Positions 35,649-46,455 of a stretch of DNA of 64,000 nt are shown here, piece by piece (the stretch's first letter is position 1; every line of letters begins with the position of its first letter). A program made the translations under genes and the position numbers. Location: the NCBI GenBank assembly GCA_964620045.1, contig CAZUJL010000007.1, positions 1 to 64,000 of the forward strand. The letters run 5' to 3'. The notes under the pieces were generated by a model that did no database searches, was not told where the DNA came from, and worked only from the letters and a program-made list of their open reading frames with translations. Origin of the DNA: VFKU01 sp964620045. Lineage in GTDB: Bacteria; Hydrogenedentota; Hydrogenedentia; Hydrogenedentales; GCA-2746185.

Positions 35649-38600
35649 TTACTCAGCGTACAAGATTGCGTCGTTGTTCTTTTCGGCGATCTCCATCAGT
35701 CTGGAGATGAGATGCTTCCGCTTCTCCACAAGCTTCTGTAACCCGGCGAAATCGGAGCCTACTAAAACGTTCTGTAATTCAGCCTTGAGTTTGTTCCTCG
35801 CCGGTATGCTCTCCCAGAAGTCCGTCAGCATTAGTTCCCGTTCGATCGCCTCAAATACCTGCTGGGTCAGGTTCACTACGAGTGATACCTGATTTTCGTC
35901 CAGTTCCGCATCGTTGAACAGCTCGCGCCGGAACATACGGAAGAAGGGCATCTGTTTCTTCCGGTGGAGACCATAGGTTGGTTCCTTGCTCGCGTCTCGG
36001 ATGCGTTGTCGAAGTCTCTCCAGTTCCTCGTAGATTCGCTGCCAGTTATCTCGAAACTCGTCGAATATCCTTGCGAGTGCCTCGGCAAACGATGCCTGGA
36101 GTTCCGGATCATCGTCTAAATCCACGTCCAAGTGATGCCGAATCGCGTGTTCAATCTCTGCCGCCTTCGTTTTCGCACGCGTATGTGTGTTGACGTGACT
36201 TTGAAAATCGTCGTCAAGTATTGAGATTGGGGCTACCTTCACACTAATCCCCTTGCTCTCCAGAAACTGGTCGGTGAGACCGCGAAGTTTTTGAGGGATA
36301 CCCTTCATGCTCATGCGAGCATCACGAAAGTGCTTGCCGGCTAACACGTTGATTTCCGTCAGCCTTTGATAGTCGCTCATAAACGGGAGCGCTTCCTTGG
36401 CCGGGAAGACTGAGTTCAGGATCTTGGTGAACTCTCTGAACAGTCTTATGAACTCGAATCGCTGGTCCTCGTCATAGAAGAGATCGAAAATTGCATCGTG
36501 ATCGGCGAGATCTATGAGTCCACTACGCTGAAATAACTTCTTTATGTCATCGTAATTCGAGCGTAGTTGCCGAAGCTCTTCCTCCGGAAAACTGAGAGAA
36601 TCGATAATCTCTTTTTGTTCCCGCTCATCGTAGTTGTCGATGGCTTTTTTGAGATGATGGCCAATTCCGACATAGTCGACAACAAACCCTTTGTCCTTGC
36701 CCTCGCCTCCGATGCGATTCACACGCGCGATGGCCTGAAGGAGGCTATGGGCTACAATTACCTTATCCAGATACATGACCTGTTCGATAGGCGCGTCAAA
36801 TCCGGTGATGAGCATGTTGTTCACGATTACAATGCCGAGATTTCCGTTGACACCCTCATCTTCCTGCCCAAACCCGAGCTTGAAGCGCTTGATGCTGAGT
36901 CGGTGTTTATCGCCATCGGAATACACTTTCAAGTGTGGAAGATCATTGTGCGAACCCGAAATGATCACGTCTGACTCAAGCCGAGCCAAGCAATCCAGAT
37001 CCAACTTTCGGGGATTGTTCTTTCTCAGCGCTTCCAGCTCGTTTACGATAGCCGCGTCAATATGCTTCTTGTACCGAACGGCCGCTTCGCGTGAGGTCGC
37101 GACAATCTGCGCCTTGAACCCATTGGGAAACACGTGTTCCAGGTAGTGCTTCACCATGTCCTTCGCTTTGGCCTCGATTGTCGGCTCTGCCTCAAGATAA
37201 GCTTCGCGTGATCCGTATCCGAGAATCTCCAACCTCTCTCGAAGGTTGTGATCACTGAATACGTCGGCAAATGCCTGGTCCATACCTAGCTGGTCAGTCA
37301 CTGCTGCGTTGTGGGTACGTCCCTCGTAAACAATTTGAAGCGTGACTCCATCCTCGATGGACTGCCGCATCGTATATTTGTCTATATACTCGCCAAAGAC
37401 CTTTTCGGTTTTATCAATAGGCGTACCCGTGTATCCAATGCGTGCCGCGTTCGGAATACCTCTGTCCAGATTGGCTCCAAGCATCGCATACTGAGAACGA
37501 TGAGCCTCGTCAGTCATGACCAGAATCTCGGGACTCGTATTTAGTTCCGGAAAGGTCTCAGTGAGGTCAACCTCCCTGAATTTGTGAATCATGGCCATAA
37601 CCAAGTCAGACGAGTCCGAACGCAAAAGCTCCTTCAGTTTTCGGATGCTGTCTGCGATCTTTACCGTAAACCCTAAGCTCGCGCTGGTTTCCGAGAGTTG
37701 TTGTTCGAGCTGCGTTCGGTCAGTGACAAATACGATTTTCCAACGTTGCAGCTTGGAGTGCCGATACATCGCGCGAACCATGAACATCATGGTTAACGAC
37801 TTTCCTGAACCCTGCGTGTGCCAAATGATGCCGCCGCGTTCTCTAGGAGTCATTCCCGTCAAAAGCCTCCGGACGGCCAGTTGCACCGCGCGAAACTGCT
37901 GATAACGCCCAACAATCTTAATGGTTTCCCCCTTATCAGTTGTCGAGAAAAGAGTGAAGTTGCGAACTATTTCGAGAAGATTTACGGGATCCATCATTCC
38001 GGCTACTAGTCGCTGTTGATCATTGGGACTCGTTCCACCGTGCGATAGCTCGTCTACGGTACGGGGATATGGGTCGGCCCAGCGGAAGAAGTACTTTTCG
38101 GAATGTGTAGTTATCGTGCCAAACTTCGCCTGCTGACGGCATGTCGCCACTATGAATTGGTTGTAGAAGAAGAACGGAGCGCTACCTTCACCCTTGGCAC
38201 CGCGTTGTTCGCTATAGCGAAGCAATTGGTCGATGGCTTCGGGGATGGCGTCCTTTACCTTGGGAGATTTGCACTCGATCACGACGACCGGGAGGCCGTT
38301 CAGAAACAGTGTGATGTCCGGGATGATGTGGTGCTCAGTTCCGAGGATGCGGATCTTGAATTGGCAGACGGCGGTGAAGTTGTTATTGGTCGCGATCTTG
38401 AAATCGACGAAGTGAACGGTCGGGCTGTTTTCGCCAGTCTGTCGGTTCTTGCCGATGCTGGTGTTCTCCAGCAACAGGTGCAACAGGTACTTGTTGTTAT
38501 CGATCAGGCTGCTGGCGGGGAAACTGGCCGTAAGCTGCTTGACAACTTCTTCAACCTGATCGTCTTCCAGCCACGGATTGATCACCTTGAGCTGCGAGCG

Positions 38601-38771
38601 CAGCACCTGCGGCAGGATGACATTCGTGAAGTTGTCGCGGCCCGTGTCGGAGGGCAGTTGCTTTCTGTCGGTCAGGTCGATAACGTTCCAGCCGAGCCCG
38701 GCAAGCTGTTCGAGTAGCGGCAACTCTACGTGATTGCGCTCGTCAAGTTCGTATTTGTCTATAGTGTTCAA
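35649..38771 (-). CDS. hsdR: Type I restriction enzyme, R (endonuclease/translocase) subunit
   Basis: 1040 residues, TTG start. The N-terminal nuclease core has PDITLFLNG and VVIECKSPK (PD-ExK). The helicase part begins with IIWHTQGSGKSLTMM (Walker A) and continues with MTDEAHRSQ (DEAH box) and IGYTGTPI (motif III). The N-terminus YELDERNHVELPLLEQLAGL is a common HsdR start, which supports the TTG. It cuts unmodified DNA after translocation together with HsdM and HsdS. In this operon it is separated from hsdM/hsdS by three other defence genes. Confidence 0.95.
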   Translation of the reverse strand: MNTIDKYELDERNHVELPLLEQLAGLGWNVIDLTDRKQLPSDTGRDNFTNVILPQVLRSQLKVINPWLEDDQVEEVVKQLTASFPASSLIDNNKYLLHLLLENTSIGKNRQTGENSPTVHFVDFKIATNNNFTAVCQFKIRILGTEHHIIPDITLFLNGLPVVVIECKSPKVKDAIPEAIDQLLRYSEQRGAKGEGSAPFFFYNQFIVATCRQQAKFGTITTHSEKYFFRWADPYPRTVDELSHGGTSPNDQQRLVAGMMDPVNLLEIVRNFTLFSTTDKGETIKIVGRYQQFRAVQLAVRRLLTGMTPRERGGIIWHTQGSGKSLTMMFMVRAMYRHSKLQRWKIVFVTDRTQLEQQLSETSASLGFTVKIADSIRKLKELLRSDSSDLVMAMIHKFREVDLTETFPELNTSPEILVMTDEAHRSQYAMLGANLDRGIPNAARIGYTGTPIDKTEKVFGEYIDKYTMRQSIEDGVTLQIVYEGRTHNAAVTDQLGMDQAFADVFSDHNLRERLEILGYGSREAYLEAEPTIEAKAKDMVKHYLEHVFPNGFKAQIVATSREAAVRYKKHIDAAIVNELEALRKNNPRKLDLDCLARLESDVIISGSHNDLPHLKVYSDGDKHRLSIKRFKLGFGQEDEGVNGNLGIVIVNNMLITGFDAPIEQVMYLDKVIVAHSLLQAIARVNRIGGEGKDKGFVVDYVGIGHHLKKAIDNYDEREQKEIIDSLSFPEEELRQLRSNYDDIKKLFQRSGLIDLADHDAIFDLFYDEDQRFEFIRLFREFTKILNSVFPAKEALPFMSDYQRLTEINVLAGKHFRDARMSMKGIPQKLRGLTDQFLESKGISVKVAPISILDDDFQSHVNTHTRAKTKAAEIEHAIRHHLDVDLDDDPELQASFAEALARIFDEFRDNWQRIYEELERLRQRIRDASKEPTYGLHRKKQMPFFRMFRRELFNDAELDENQVSLVVNLTQQVFEAIERELMLTDFWESIPARNKLKAELQNVLVGSDFAGLQKLVEKRKHLISRLMEIAEKNNDAILYAE

Positions 38772-38777
38772 TCGTTA

Positions 38778-40682
38778 TTATGCCGGAAGCTGATCGCCAA
38801 CGATCTCTACAATTTCGTCGTCTTCAAACCACGCCAATTCGCTCAAGCGATTGGCAATCTTGCGCTTCTCGGCAGTATAAACCACCACAGCCAAGCTCCT
38901 TTTGGCCCGACTACACGTCACATACAAGAGACGCCGAGTTCTTTCTATAGCTGTCTCTTTCCCCTCTCTCATGTTCCTCTTGTCTGTTTCCGTCGGGAGT
39001 TTCGCGCCCAGCAATTTGTCATAGCTGAACATGAACCCGCGGGCTTCGTTGTCGTCCAGAATCACCATCACACGAGGGAATTCCAAGCCTTTGATTCCCT
39101 GGTGCGTGCCAAAAGGTGAACGGTCCGATCTATACTCAACATAGGATCTCAGGTGGCTGAATCGTGCCGAGAGCGCTTGCTCCCAGGCATCAATCTCCGG
39201 GTTAGTATCAGGAGGTCGTTCAGGGCTTTCCGGATCCTCCACTTGCCCTTGTACGTCATCGCGCTTCAGGATCGGGGCGAACACATCCGGTACGGCAAAA
39301 AGGTTGCTATCCGCGATGACTTTCAAAACGTCTATGAGGAAAGGATCGGCATCGTTCTTCCACAGGTGAAAAAGCAATTGAACGGCGTCCTGGGCCGATC
39401 GAATGTCTTTCAACGATGATTGGCTGTCCTTCAGCTTGTCGGCCGATAGAATCGGCGAGAAATTTCTCACTATCCGCGCAACGGCAAATTTGTCTTGGGC
39501 TTGCAGCGCATCCACCAGAGGCAGGACTTGACGCGCTAAGAAGGCAATGCCGCTAAGCGACCCATCAAGTAGCCCCGTTCTAAAATTGGATATCCCGTAG
39601 AGCGGTTCAAAGAAAGCGCTGAACCCGCCGCGCCGCGCCGCCATATGGTGTTCAAGAGTAAGCGTTTTTACTTCTGGGCGCTCTGCCCACTTATCATCGG
39701 ATGTGACTTCAGCCATCGTCTTGCGTATTTCTTCTTCGACGGCAGTCTTATTGATGTCAGCATTGTCTTGGACGAGAAATAGGCGGACGAATCCTTCCGG
39801 CGCATCCACTCGCGGCTCCTGCTGATGACCATCAGCATCCGACCTAATCCTGTTGATCAACCTTACGATGCGCTTCGGGCATCTAAAATTGATGGTGATG
39901 ACAGGCTTCTCCCAGTCTTTGGGGACGGCCTGCTCCAAGCCGATCTTCCCATCTGCATAAATGCGCTGCATTGTATCCCCGAACAGGGACAGGCTAAATT
40001 TGTTTGGATTCTGCTGTTGAAGCTGAAAGAATCCATCGATCAAATCTTTCTGCGTGTCCTGGCTTTCATCTATAAGCAGGACGGGATACTTCCTGACCAG
40101 CACATCCCGCATGAGTGGCTTGTCAGTCAAGAACGCGGCTGAAATTGCGATTACCTCAGCATGGTTGAGCGAATTCTTGTCAATGTTTTCGCCATTGGGG
40201 TTGTACGTGAAGCGCTTGATGCCATCCAGATGCTGTAGACGTTTTTGTTTCGATTCGATTTCCACTTCACGTTGAGCGTACGCCTTACTACCGGGATCGC
40301 TAGAAGCTTGCTTTTCGTGAAGAGTAGAGACGTCAGCTTCCAGCTTGGATCGAAGCCATACGGAAATGTCCTTGTTGTACGTGCGGATTAACTCCCAGGC
40401 GAAGCTGTGAATCGTGGACACGGCGAAAATGGGGTCGAAGTCGATTCTTCGACTTATCTCATCACACGCAGCATTGGTGTAAGTTATGATGGCTGCGTTC
40501 CGGCCGGAAAGTCGCAATAGCTCACCATAGCGCTCCCGAAAAATCTTCATCGCTTCGACGACGGCCCTAGTTTTACCGGAGCCGGCTCCCGCATAGAGGA
40601 AGAAGCTCCTAGGATTCTCGAGGTCGAGACAAGCTGCGATTGTTTTTCTCAGTTTATCTTCGTGAGTGATCGCGTTAGGCAT
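38778..40682 (-). CDS. gajB: UvrD-like helicase, probable Gabija GajB
   Basis: 634 residues of helicase superfamily 1. The motifs are YAGAGSGKTRAV (Walker A, residues 31-38), LLIDESQDTQK (Walker B), INFRCPKRIVRLI, THQGIKGLEFPRVMV and LLYVTCSRAKRSL. The gene follows an OLD-family ATPase/nuclease and overlaps it by 8 bases, which is the gene order of the two-component Gabija anti-phage system. In Gabija, GajB senses DNA ends or nucleotide loss and activates GajA. It is somewhat longer than typical GajB (about 500 residues). Confidence 0.82.
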   Translation of the reverse strand: MPNAITHEDKLRKTIAACLDLENPRSFFLYAGAGSGKTRAVVEAMKIFRERYGELLRLSGRNAAIITYTNAACDEISRRIDFDPIFAVSTIHSFAWELIRTYNKDISVWLRSKLEADVSTLHEKQASSDPGSKAYAQREVEIESKQKRLQHLDGIKRFTYNPNGENIDKNSLNHAEVIAISAAFLTDKPLMRDVLVRKYPVLLIDESQDTQKDLIDGFFQLQQQNPNKFSLSLFGDTMQRIYADGKIGLEQAVPKDWEKPVITINFRCPKRIVRLINRIRSDADGHQQEPRVDAPEGFVRLFLVQDNADINKTAVEEEIRKTMAEVTSDDKWAERPEVKTLTLEHHMAARRGGFSAFFEPLYGISNFRTGLLDGSLSGIAFLARQVLPLVDALQAQDKFAVARIVRNFSPILSADKLKDSQSSLKDIRSAQDAVQLLFHLWKNDADPFLIDVLKVIADSNLFAVPDVFAPILKRDDVQGQVEDPESPERPPDTNPEIDAWEQALSARFSHLRSYVEYRSDRSPFGTHQGIKGLEFPRVMVILDDNEARGFMFSYDKLLGAKLPTETDKRNMREGKETAIERTRRLLYVTCSRAKRSLAVVVYTAEKRKIANRLSELAWFEDDEIVEIVGDQLPA

Positions 40683-42918
40683 CCGTCACCTCTGCCGTCT
40701 GTCCGGCCAGAACGTCCGGTCTCTTCGCATCAAGAGCTTCTTCAAGCCATTTTAGACCGTCGGAAATGTAGGTGGGGGGGCACAGCTGGCTCGGCTCGCT
40801 CAGATAGAGTAACTCCAGGGCCATCTCAGCCTTGCTGCCTTTCTCCAGGTTTTCGAACATCTCCTTCCTAGCATCTTCAAGTGTGTCCTTTCCAAGTGCA
40901 TCTTTGAGCTTCTTCAAGAGGCCTATCGGCTTGTCAAGCGCTCTAAATAGGTTCAGATTGGTCAGAGCCAAGGAATCCTCAAACGTATACGGTATGGCTT
41001 CCTCTTCGGCCCCGTCGTCCGCGTATCTGAGGGATATCGGGCATTGATAGGCCACTCGGATCTGCTTGTTTGTTGTCTCTTTGGCGTGGTTCACGAGATC
41101 CAGCAGGTCATCGAGCCGCTCCTTCTTCGGCAACCAATCCTTTAGTGTTGTGTTGCCCGTTCTGTGTTTCTTCCCGCGGTCGGGGAATGCTTTGGCCGTA
41201 CCAGACTCTCCAACGGAGTCTAAGTCCGTGACTATCAGCGCAAGAAGTCCAAGCGTTTCAAGCAGCGGCTTAAGGCGATGCGCATGGGCGCCGCCGATTT
41301 CAAGCAGTGAAATATGGCTCTGATCAAGTCTTGGAAACCGTGTGCGTATGAAGTGAGGGACGAGCATCCTTTCGGCTGATCCTTCTACGAGAATAGCCGC
41401 ATCAGCAAAGAAGAGATCGCAGTGCGTTGATTGCAAATAGCGAGTCGCGAACCTGGATGTCTCGTCGTGATCGCCGAACGTATTTGACAAATTCACGACT
41501 GTTGCAAATGGTGACTCCTCTTGCTTCCTGGCAGGTTCACGTCGAAAGTAGCGAAGGCAAGTGAAGTCCAGCTCGTGGGCAATATGCGACGAATGGGTAC
41601 TGACGATCATCTGAGTGGTGAATGAATCATCCTTAAGCCCGTCATTGCCGCGGAGCACCTTGTACGCCTTCTTGATGAACACTTGTTGCACCTGCGCGTG
41701 AAGGTGAGCCTCCGGCTCTTCGATGAGCACTACATGCAATGGCTCAATGGCCGCATTCTCCACATCATGAGTCTTAGCCGCTTTACCGACGCGCATCCAT
41801 TCATCCCTAAACCGGATGAGGCTGAACACGATGGAAATAAGATTCTGATAGCCCAGCCCATTGTAGGTCTCGGGCAATGACAAAGAATTCGATCCAGGCA
41901 GTATGAACTGGACCGCCGTCTTGTGATCCAGGCTGTCGACGGGGCTAATCTTACTCGTTATGGTTATACGTGGGTCACTGAAGCCAGGATAATTAAGTCC
42001 TTCAAGCTCTCCCAAGGCTGGCGTAAAGCTTGTCTTTAGTTTTTCGTCAAATACTGTCTTGGCCGCTTCGATCGCCTCCAGAGCCTCGATATCACTGGCA
42101 TCCGGAGCCTCCGATGGATCTAAGTGTTTCGAGAAATATCGCCTTAGCTGCGTCGACAAACTGGCGAAGCCACTGTACGAGTCATCTTCAGTTTTCGGAT
42201 CAGAGAAGCCTCTCTGGGCACTTATTACATCTATCTTAAGAAGGCCATCAAACGGTTCTTGGTCCAAAGGCTCACTATCGGCGGGAAGTAATTGGGGCTG
42301 CGCTAAACCGTTTTGCGGTTCTTCGCGCCGTGCCGGATCCAAGATGTACGACTTTACTTCGAATTCCTTATGAAGCATTTTGTCGAGGAAGTCCCTCATT
42401 GTTCTTGGCCAGAGAGACAGCGGAGACGTCCCTTTCGAAGGGGCCGATTGTTCTGCACTTCGCGCGGCTAGATAAGATTCCCGGAAATTCTTGTAGAGCT
42501 GCTCGATATTCTTCGGAACCAATATCAGTCGCACACCCAGCAAATCATCTGGCGTCCATTCGAGTGTTGGAAGAATATGGATGACACGGTGTATATCCGT
42601 CTCCTCCACCTTGAGCCAGACATCGACGGCAGGCAGATGGGGCAACCAAGTTTCGAGCCTGAGGTCCGGCTCGCTTTTATCGTCAGTAGCGGCCCATTGC
42701 GCGCCGAGCCTGTCGATCTGCAACCAGTTTGAAAGAGTAAAGTCTGTTGTTGCGAGGTCCTTACGCCGATTTTTCTTGAGAAACAGGATCAGGGCGTCCA
42801 TGGCGGACGTTTTGCCGCTATTGTTCGCGCCAACGAAAATCGTTTCTTGCTCAGAAATTTCGACGCGGATAGCCTTCAGCTTGCGCAAATTTTGGATCTC
42901 AACGAGGGCTATCCTCAT
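40675..42918 (-). CDS. gajA: OLD-family ATPase/TOPRIM nuclease, probable Gabija GajA
   Basis: 747 residues from the ATG at 42918, which follows AAGGAG; a longer in-frame extension to 43002 is not needed. The N-terminal ABC-type ATPase has VGANNSGKTSAMDAL, then LIEEPEAHLHAQVQQ and MIVSTHSSHIAHEL. The C-terminal TOPRIM has ILVEGSAERMLVP and LIVTDLDSVG, carrying the Glu and DxD metal ligands. It forms a likely Gabija complex with the helicase that overlaps it. A free-standing OLD nuclease is the alternative. Confidence 0.83.
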   Translation of the reverse strand: MRIALVEIQNLRKLKAIRVEISEQETIFVGANNSGKTSAMDALILFLKKNRRKDLATTDFTLSNWLQIDRLGAQWAATDDKSEPDLRLETWLPHLPAVDVWLKVEETDIHRVIHILPTLEWTPDDLLGVRLILVPKNIEQLYKNFRESYLAARSAEQSAPSKGTSPLSLWPRTMRDFLDKMLHKEFEVKSYILDPARREEPQNGLAQPQLLPADSEPLDQEPFDGLLKIDVISAQRGFSDPKTEDDSYSGFASLSTQLRRYFSKHLDPSEAPDASDIEALEAIEAAKTVFDEKLKTSFTPALGELEGLNYPGFSDPRITITSKISPVDSLDHKTAVQFILPGSNSLSLPETYNGLGYQNLISIVFSLIRFRDEWMRVGKAAKTHDVENAAIEPLHVVLIEEPEAHLHAQVQQVFIKKAYKVLRGNDGLKDDSFTTQMIVSTHSSHIAHELDFTCLRYFRREPARKQEESPFATVVNLSNTFGDHDETSRFATRYLQSTHCDLFFADAAILVEGSAERMLVPHFIRTRFPRLDQSHISLLEIGGAHAHRLKPLLETLGLLALIVTDLDSVGESGTAKAFPDRGKKHRTGNTTLKDWLPKKERLDDLLDLVNHAKETTNKQIRVAYQCPISLRYADDGAEEEAIPYTFEDSLALTNLNLFRALDKPIGLLKKLKDALGKDTLEDARKEMFENLEKGSKAEMALELLYLSEPSQLCPPTYISDGLKWLEEALDAKRPDVLAGQTAEVTDA

Positions 42919-43066
42919 TAGTCGACTCCTTCGCGCTTGTGAAAGGAAGATATGAAGTGAGGCAAGTTGCACAAGAGGGCAACGTCTCCTCGACCGGGAC
43001 ACACTATTCGTTCAAAGCGCCAAGTATTGATGTACTTACTCCCACCGCGTTCGTGACTATCCCTGC

Positions 43067-45151
43067 TCATGATTCGGGTTCATCCTCGCCTAGTTGGCGT
43101 TCGAGCGCTTGACGTACCAGACCAATGACGTAGGGCAGGTCTTCCTCCTGCTCTAGTGCGAGCTCAACGCAACCGTTGCCCCAACGGCCCATCGCCGTCA
43201 CGTCGCGGCACTTCCCGCGCGGGTCGTCGATTTCTGGGAACTCCATGTTGAGCGTCAATCGGAGCCGTTTGGTTTGGGGAATGACATCGACAAAGTTGGT
43301 CTCCGCCTTATAAGCAACGTAAAGTTTTAGGAATTCCTCTCGAACGCACTCGTCGAGCGCCAAGACCTCTTTCCGAAAGAGCTCGAACAGCTCGCGACTG
43401 TGCCCGGCAGCCAGATTCGGATGGTCGTCGATGGTGTATTCCGAAGTGGTTTCGGCCTTTTTCTCTCGGTAAGCCTCAAGCACATCGTCCGATAGCGCGG
43501 GTACGGTCCAGATATCGACCGCGCGTTTGGCCAGCCGAGTCGCACGTTTCTTGATCTGTTCTTCGTTCCACTCCGTGCAGTTGCCGAGGCCCTCGTTCAA
43601 CTTAAGAGGACTCTGCGCGAATCCGCCTTCCATGTCCCGCTTCTCGGCGAATGGGTGGTCGCTGTACTCGGAGTTGTAGCCCGTCAGCGTAAGGTTGCCC
43701 AACGTATGTAGATACTGCTCGTGCACCCGTTCCCAATCGTCGCCCAGCTCTTCCTTCCATGCCGCGCTCAATTCGTCGTTCTGCGGCATGATGTGCTCAA
43801 TCGTGTAGTCCTGCACCATAACCCGCTCTTTACGGCCGAAGTTTTCGAATCGCCTGAGCCAATATGTTCGCCGATTGAATTTGTAGAGATTGCGAGTCTG
43901 TAATTGGCGCTTAAATTCATCATCACCCGGGAATCTCCGGTAGGATGGCAACAGCAAGAACACGGCCTTGACACTTTCGAGATATCGGTCCTTCTTCAGT
44001 CGTCGGCTAAACGTCGCGAAGGTCTGCCGTAGCGAATTCGTCGGGATGTCGCACACCGCCCGGCGAAATACGTAGCTCTCAACCAGCAACAGGATCTCGA
44101 GGAACTCATCTTGAGTCACTCGGCCCAACTCATAGTCCTGATAAATTTCCATGAGCATCGGATAACAAACATCTGCCCGCAATTCGCGGATGTCGTGAAA
44201 CACAGGCGCCAGGTGCGGGTCTTTCTCGCTGCCCAGAGCTATGAAGCAGTAGTACCGAGCGAATTCCAGCAGAGTTGAGAGAAGTGGCTCTTCGTCCTGG
44301 GTGCGAGAATAGACCTTGAACTCGGCGTAAACCTCATCTTTCCGAATGCGATAGTTCCCGGTGTGGATCACAAGGAAGAAACGCATGAAATCGTCAAAGT
44401 TCTTATTGTAATTGTCCGCTCCAAAGAGAACTTCCATAGGTCGCCAATAATCGTTATAGAGGCGCGTCTGCTCTTCATGAGGTAGTCCCATCAAAACGAA
44501 ATTGCGAATCAGGTCGGCCTGGGTCAGCGCCTTGCCCGTCGAGTTCATGCTCTCAAATATCATCTGTGGATTATCGATGCCCTGCTGCAGCCGCACATCG
44601 ACAATCATCAACTTCTGAATGCCCGTGTAGACTACATCCAAATCCGCCGTGGCAACCTTGTTGGTGAAGAATTCGAAATTCTCTACGATTCTCTGCGATG
44701 CGTCTTCCGGTACGGGTTTGCCTTCGAGTAGCGCAATCAGCGTGTCCTTATCGGTCTTCGTGAGCAGCATTTTATAGCTCTGCTCACCTTTGCCGTAGCG
44801 GTTCCGGAGATAGTAATCCTCAACTTCGGCAGCGGACACCGGCGCGTCCAATTTTTCGGCTTTTAGCCGGCGCATAAGCGCAAGCAACAACAGTGAAATC
44901 GTGGTGATGCGTTGCTGTCCGTCGATTACCAGCCACCGGGGAATAGCGGCGCCGATATCTTGTTCGGGAATATAGACCGCGGAACCGATGAAGTGACTGT
45001 CCAGATCCGCGTTGCTGCCTACGCGAACGATGTCATTCCACAGTTGTTCGCAATGGCTCTCTTCCCAACTGTACGTACGCTGGAAGATCGGAATGATGAA
45101 CTGCTTCGCCCCCTGGATGAGTTGCGTAAACTGTAGGTCTTGCGCCTTCAT
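43067..45151 (-). CDS. GmrSD/SspE-like DUF262-DUF1524 nuclease
   Basis: 694 residues. The N-terminal DUF262 domain has IPIFQRTYSWEESHCEQLW and the NTP-site motif DGQQR (residues 77-81). The middle DUF1524 HNH domain has YTIEHIMPQN near 450, LGNLTLTGYNSEYSD and HPFAEKRD. About 120 extra residues follow at the C-terminus. Relatives (GmrSD, BrxU, SspE) cut modified phage DNA in an NTP-regulated way. Here it overlaps hsdS by 4 bases and precedes the Gabija pair by about 150, so it is an embedded member of the R-M operon. Confidence 0.88.
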   Translation of the reverse strand: MKAQDLQFTQLIQGAKQFIIPIFQRTYSWEESHCEQLWNDIVRVGSNADLDSHFIGSAVYIPEQDIGAAIPRWLVIDGQQRITTISLLLLALMRRLKAEKLDAPVSAAEVEDYYLRNRYGKGEQSYKMLLTKTDKDTLIALLEGKPVPEDASQRIVENFEFFTNKVATADLDVVYTGIQKLMIVDVRLQQGIDNPQMIFESMNSTGKALTQADLIRNFVLMGLPHEEQTRLYNDYWRPMEVLFGADNYNKNFDDFMRFFLVIHTGNYRIRKDEVYAEFKVYSRTQDEEPLLSTLLEFARYYCFIALGSEKDPHLAPVFHDIRELRADVCYPMLMEIYQDYELGRVTQDEFLEILLLVESYVFRRAVCDIPTNSLRQTFATFSRRLKKDRYLESVKAVFLLLPSYRRFPGDDEFKRQLQTRNLYKFNRRTYWLRRFENFGRKERVMVQDYTIEHIMPQNDELSAAWKEELGDDWERVHEQYLHTLGNLTLTGYNSEYSDHPFAEKRDMEGGFAQSPLKLNEGLGNCTEWNEEQIKKRATRLAKRAVDIWTVPALSDDVLEAYREKKAETTSEYTIDDHPNLAAGHSRELFELFRKEVLALDECVREEFLKLYVAYKAETNFVDVIPQTKRLRLTLNMEFPEIDDPRGKCRDVTAMGRWGNGCVELALEQEEDLPYVIGLVRQALERQLGEDEPES

Positions 45152-46455
45152 ACAACCGCCTCCTCGACTTCGTCCAGTAGCGCGGTGACGCGGCGCTTAC
45201 CGCTGAGGAGGTCTTGCATAAGTGCTGTCTTAAGCAAACGGAGTTTGTCGTGATGATCCATAGATATTCGCGACGCGTCGTCAGCCGTTCGAAATGCGTC
45301 CAGCAGACGCTCTTGTTCGTCGTATTTAGGCAATGACATAGGAACCTTTTCTAACTTCTCTTTAGTCAGGTGCGCGATGCTTGTTTGGCTCGTATAGTCC
45401 GCAAACACACCTTTGCGTATTCCCCATTGCATGAACTTTGGAAAGAGCTCCGGCCAGTAGTCTTCAGCCTTAGGGCGTAATCGATGTATGGCCTTTTGGT
45501 AGTAACAATCGTCGATCTCTCCGCGCCAAATGCTTGTGCGGCCAACTTCTCCTCCTTCGCAGACGAGGATGTCGAATTCGCGCAGTTCGAACTTCCTGCG
45601 TTCCGCTTCGCTAAAGTCCATCATCTGTAAGTCATTCAGCGACACCCGTTCCCACTGAACGTTTTTGTTTCCCAAATAATAGAAGGGTGTCTTACCGTTT
45701 TTGGCTTTCTTGCTCAACATCTTGCCAAGTTGGACATCAAATACGTCACCGATTAACTTGACATCCCACTCCACAGGAATGCGGCCGAGGGGGGAGTCTT
45801 TGAATCGGTGAGTTTGCTCGGAGCGGAGGTTGCCGTGTTCGTCGATGCCGCGTGTGAGGAGGTCTTGCATCAGGCCGGTCTTGATCCGATGCTGCTTGGC
45901 AATCAACGCTTCCGTTTGCTCGATCGCCCGGTCCACCGTCGAAAGCACTTCGGCAATCTTGGTTTGCTCCCTAGTTTTTCTAGGTATCTCGATTCTCAGC
46001 GACGGGACGGCTCGAGTCTGAAGGTGTAGGACAGTCGACCCACTGGCATGATCCTTCATAAATCGGCGTGAGTGATCCGTCATCAGCAAGTAGTAGAGAA
46101 ACCTGCGGTCGATCTTCTCCCGATTCTCAACCACCTTCGATAAATCCATTGACATAGTAACTTGTCTGCCATCAAAAGATGGCACAACCACTGGCGCGCC
46201 GACGATGTCTCCAGCTCTCGTCAAATCCGTATTGGCAATCAGTAAATCGTCCTGTTCAAGCAATTGCGACTCTGAGTGTTTGCCCTTGAAGTGCTTAATC
46301 CCTTCTAGTTTGAAACCACCCGCCTTTGATACGCACTTGATTGTCAGGAATATCAGGCCTTCACCGGGGCCGCAGTAATCTTCACTCTTGTACGTCACAC
46401 CCTTAAGGAGTTCTGCCACGTCGCCGAATCGTGTTGACACCCAGCCGTGTTTCAT
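45148..46455 (-). CDS. hsdS: Type I R-M specificity subunit
   Basis: 435 residues with the two-part layout of HsdS: a first target-recognition domain (about 1-150), a helical spacer with AEVLSTVDRAIEQTEALIAK, LMQDLLTRGI and PLGRIPVEWDV, then a second recognition domain and a second helix ending in LKTALMQDLLSGKRRV. It sets the DNA target of the methylase and nuclease. It overlaps hsdM and the DUF262 gene by 4 bases each. The DNA target cannot be predicted by eye. Confidence 0.93.
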   Translation of the reverse strand: MKHGWVSTRFGDVAELLKGVTYKSEDYCGPGEGLIFLTIKCVSKAGGFKLEGIKHFKGKHSESQLLEQDDLLIANTDLTRAGDIVGAPVVVPSFDGRQVTMSMDLSKVVENREKIDRRFLYYLLMTDHSRRFMKDHASGSTVLHLQTRAVPSLRIEIPRKTREQTKIAEVLSTVDRAIEQTEALIAKQHRIKTGLMQDLLTRGIDEHGNLRSEQTHRFKDSPLGRIPVEWDVKLIGDVFDVQLGKMLSKKAKNGKTPFYYLGNKNVQWERVSLNDLQMMDFSEAERRKFELREFDILVCEGGEVGRTSIWRGEIDDCYYQKAIHRLRPKAEDYWPELFPKFMQWGIRKGVFADYTSQTSIAHLTKEKLEKVPMSLPKYDEQERLLDAFRTADDASRISMDHHDKLRLLKTALMQDLLSGKRRVTALLDEVEEAVV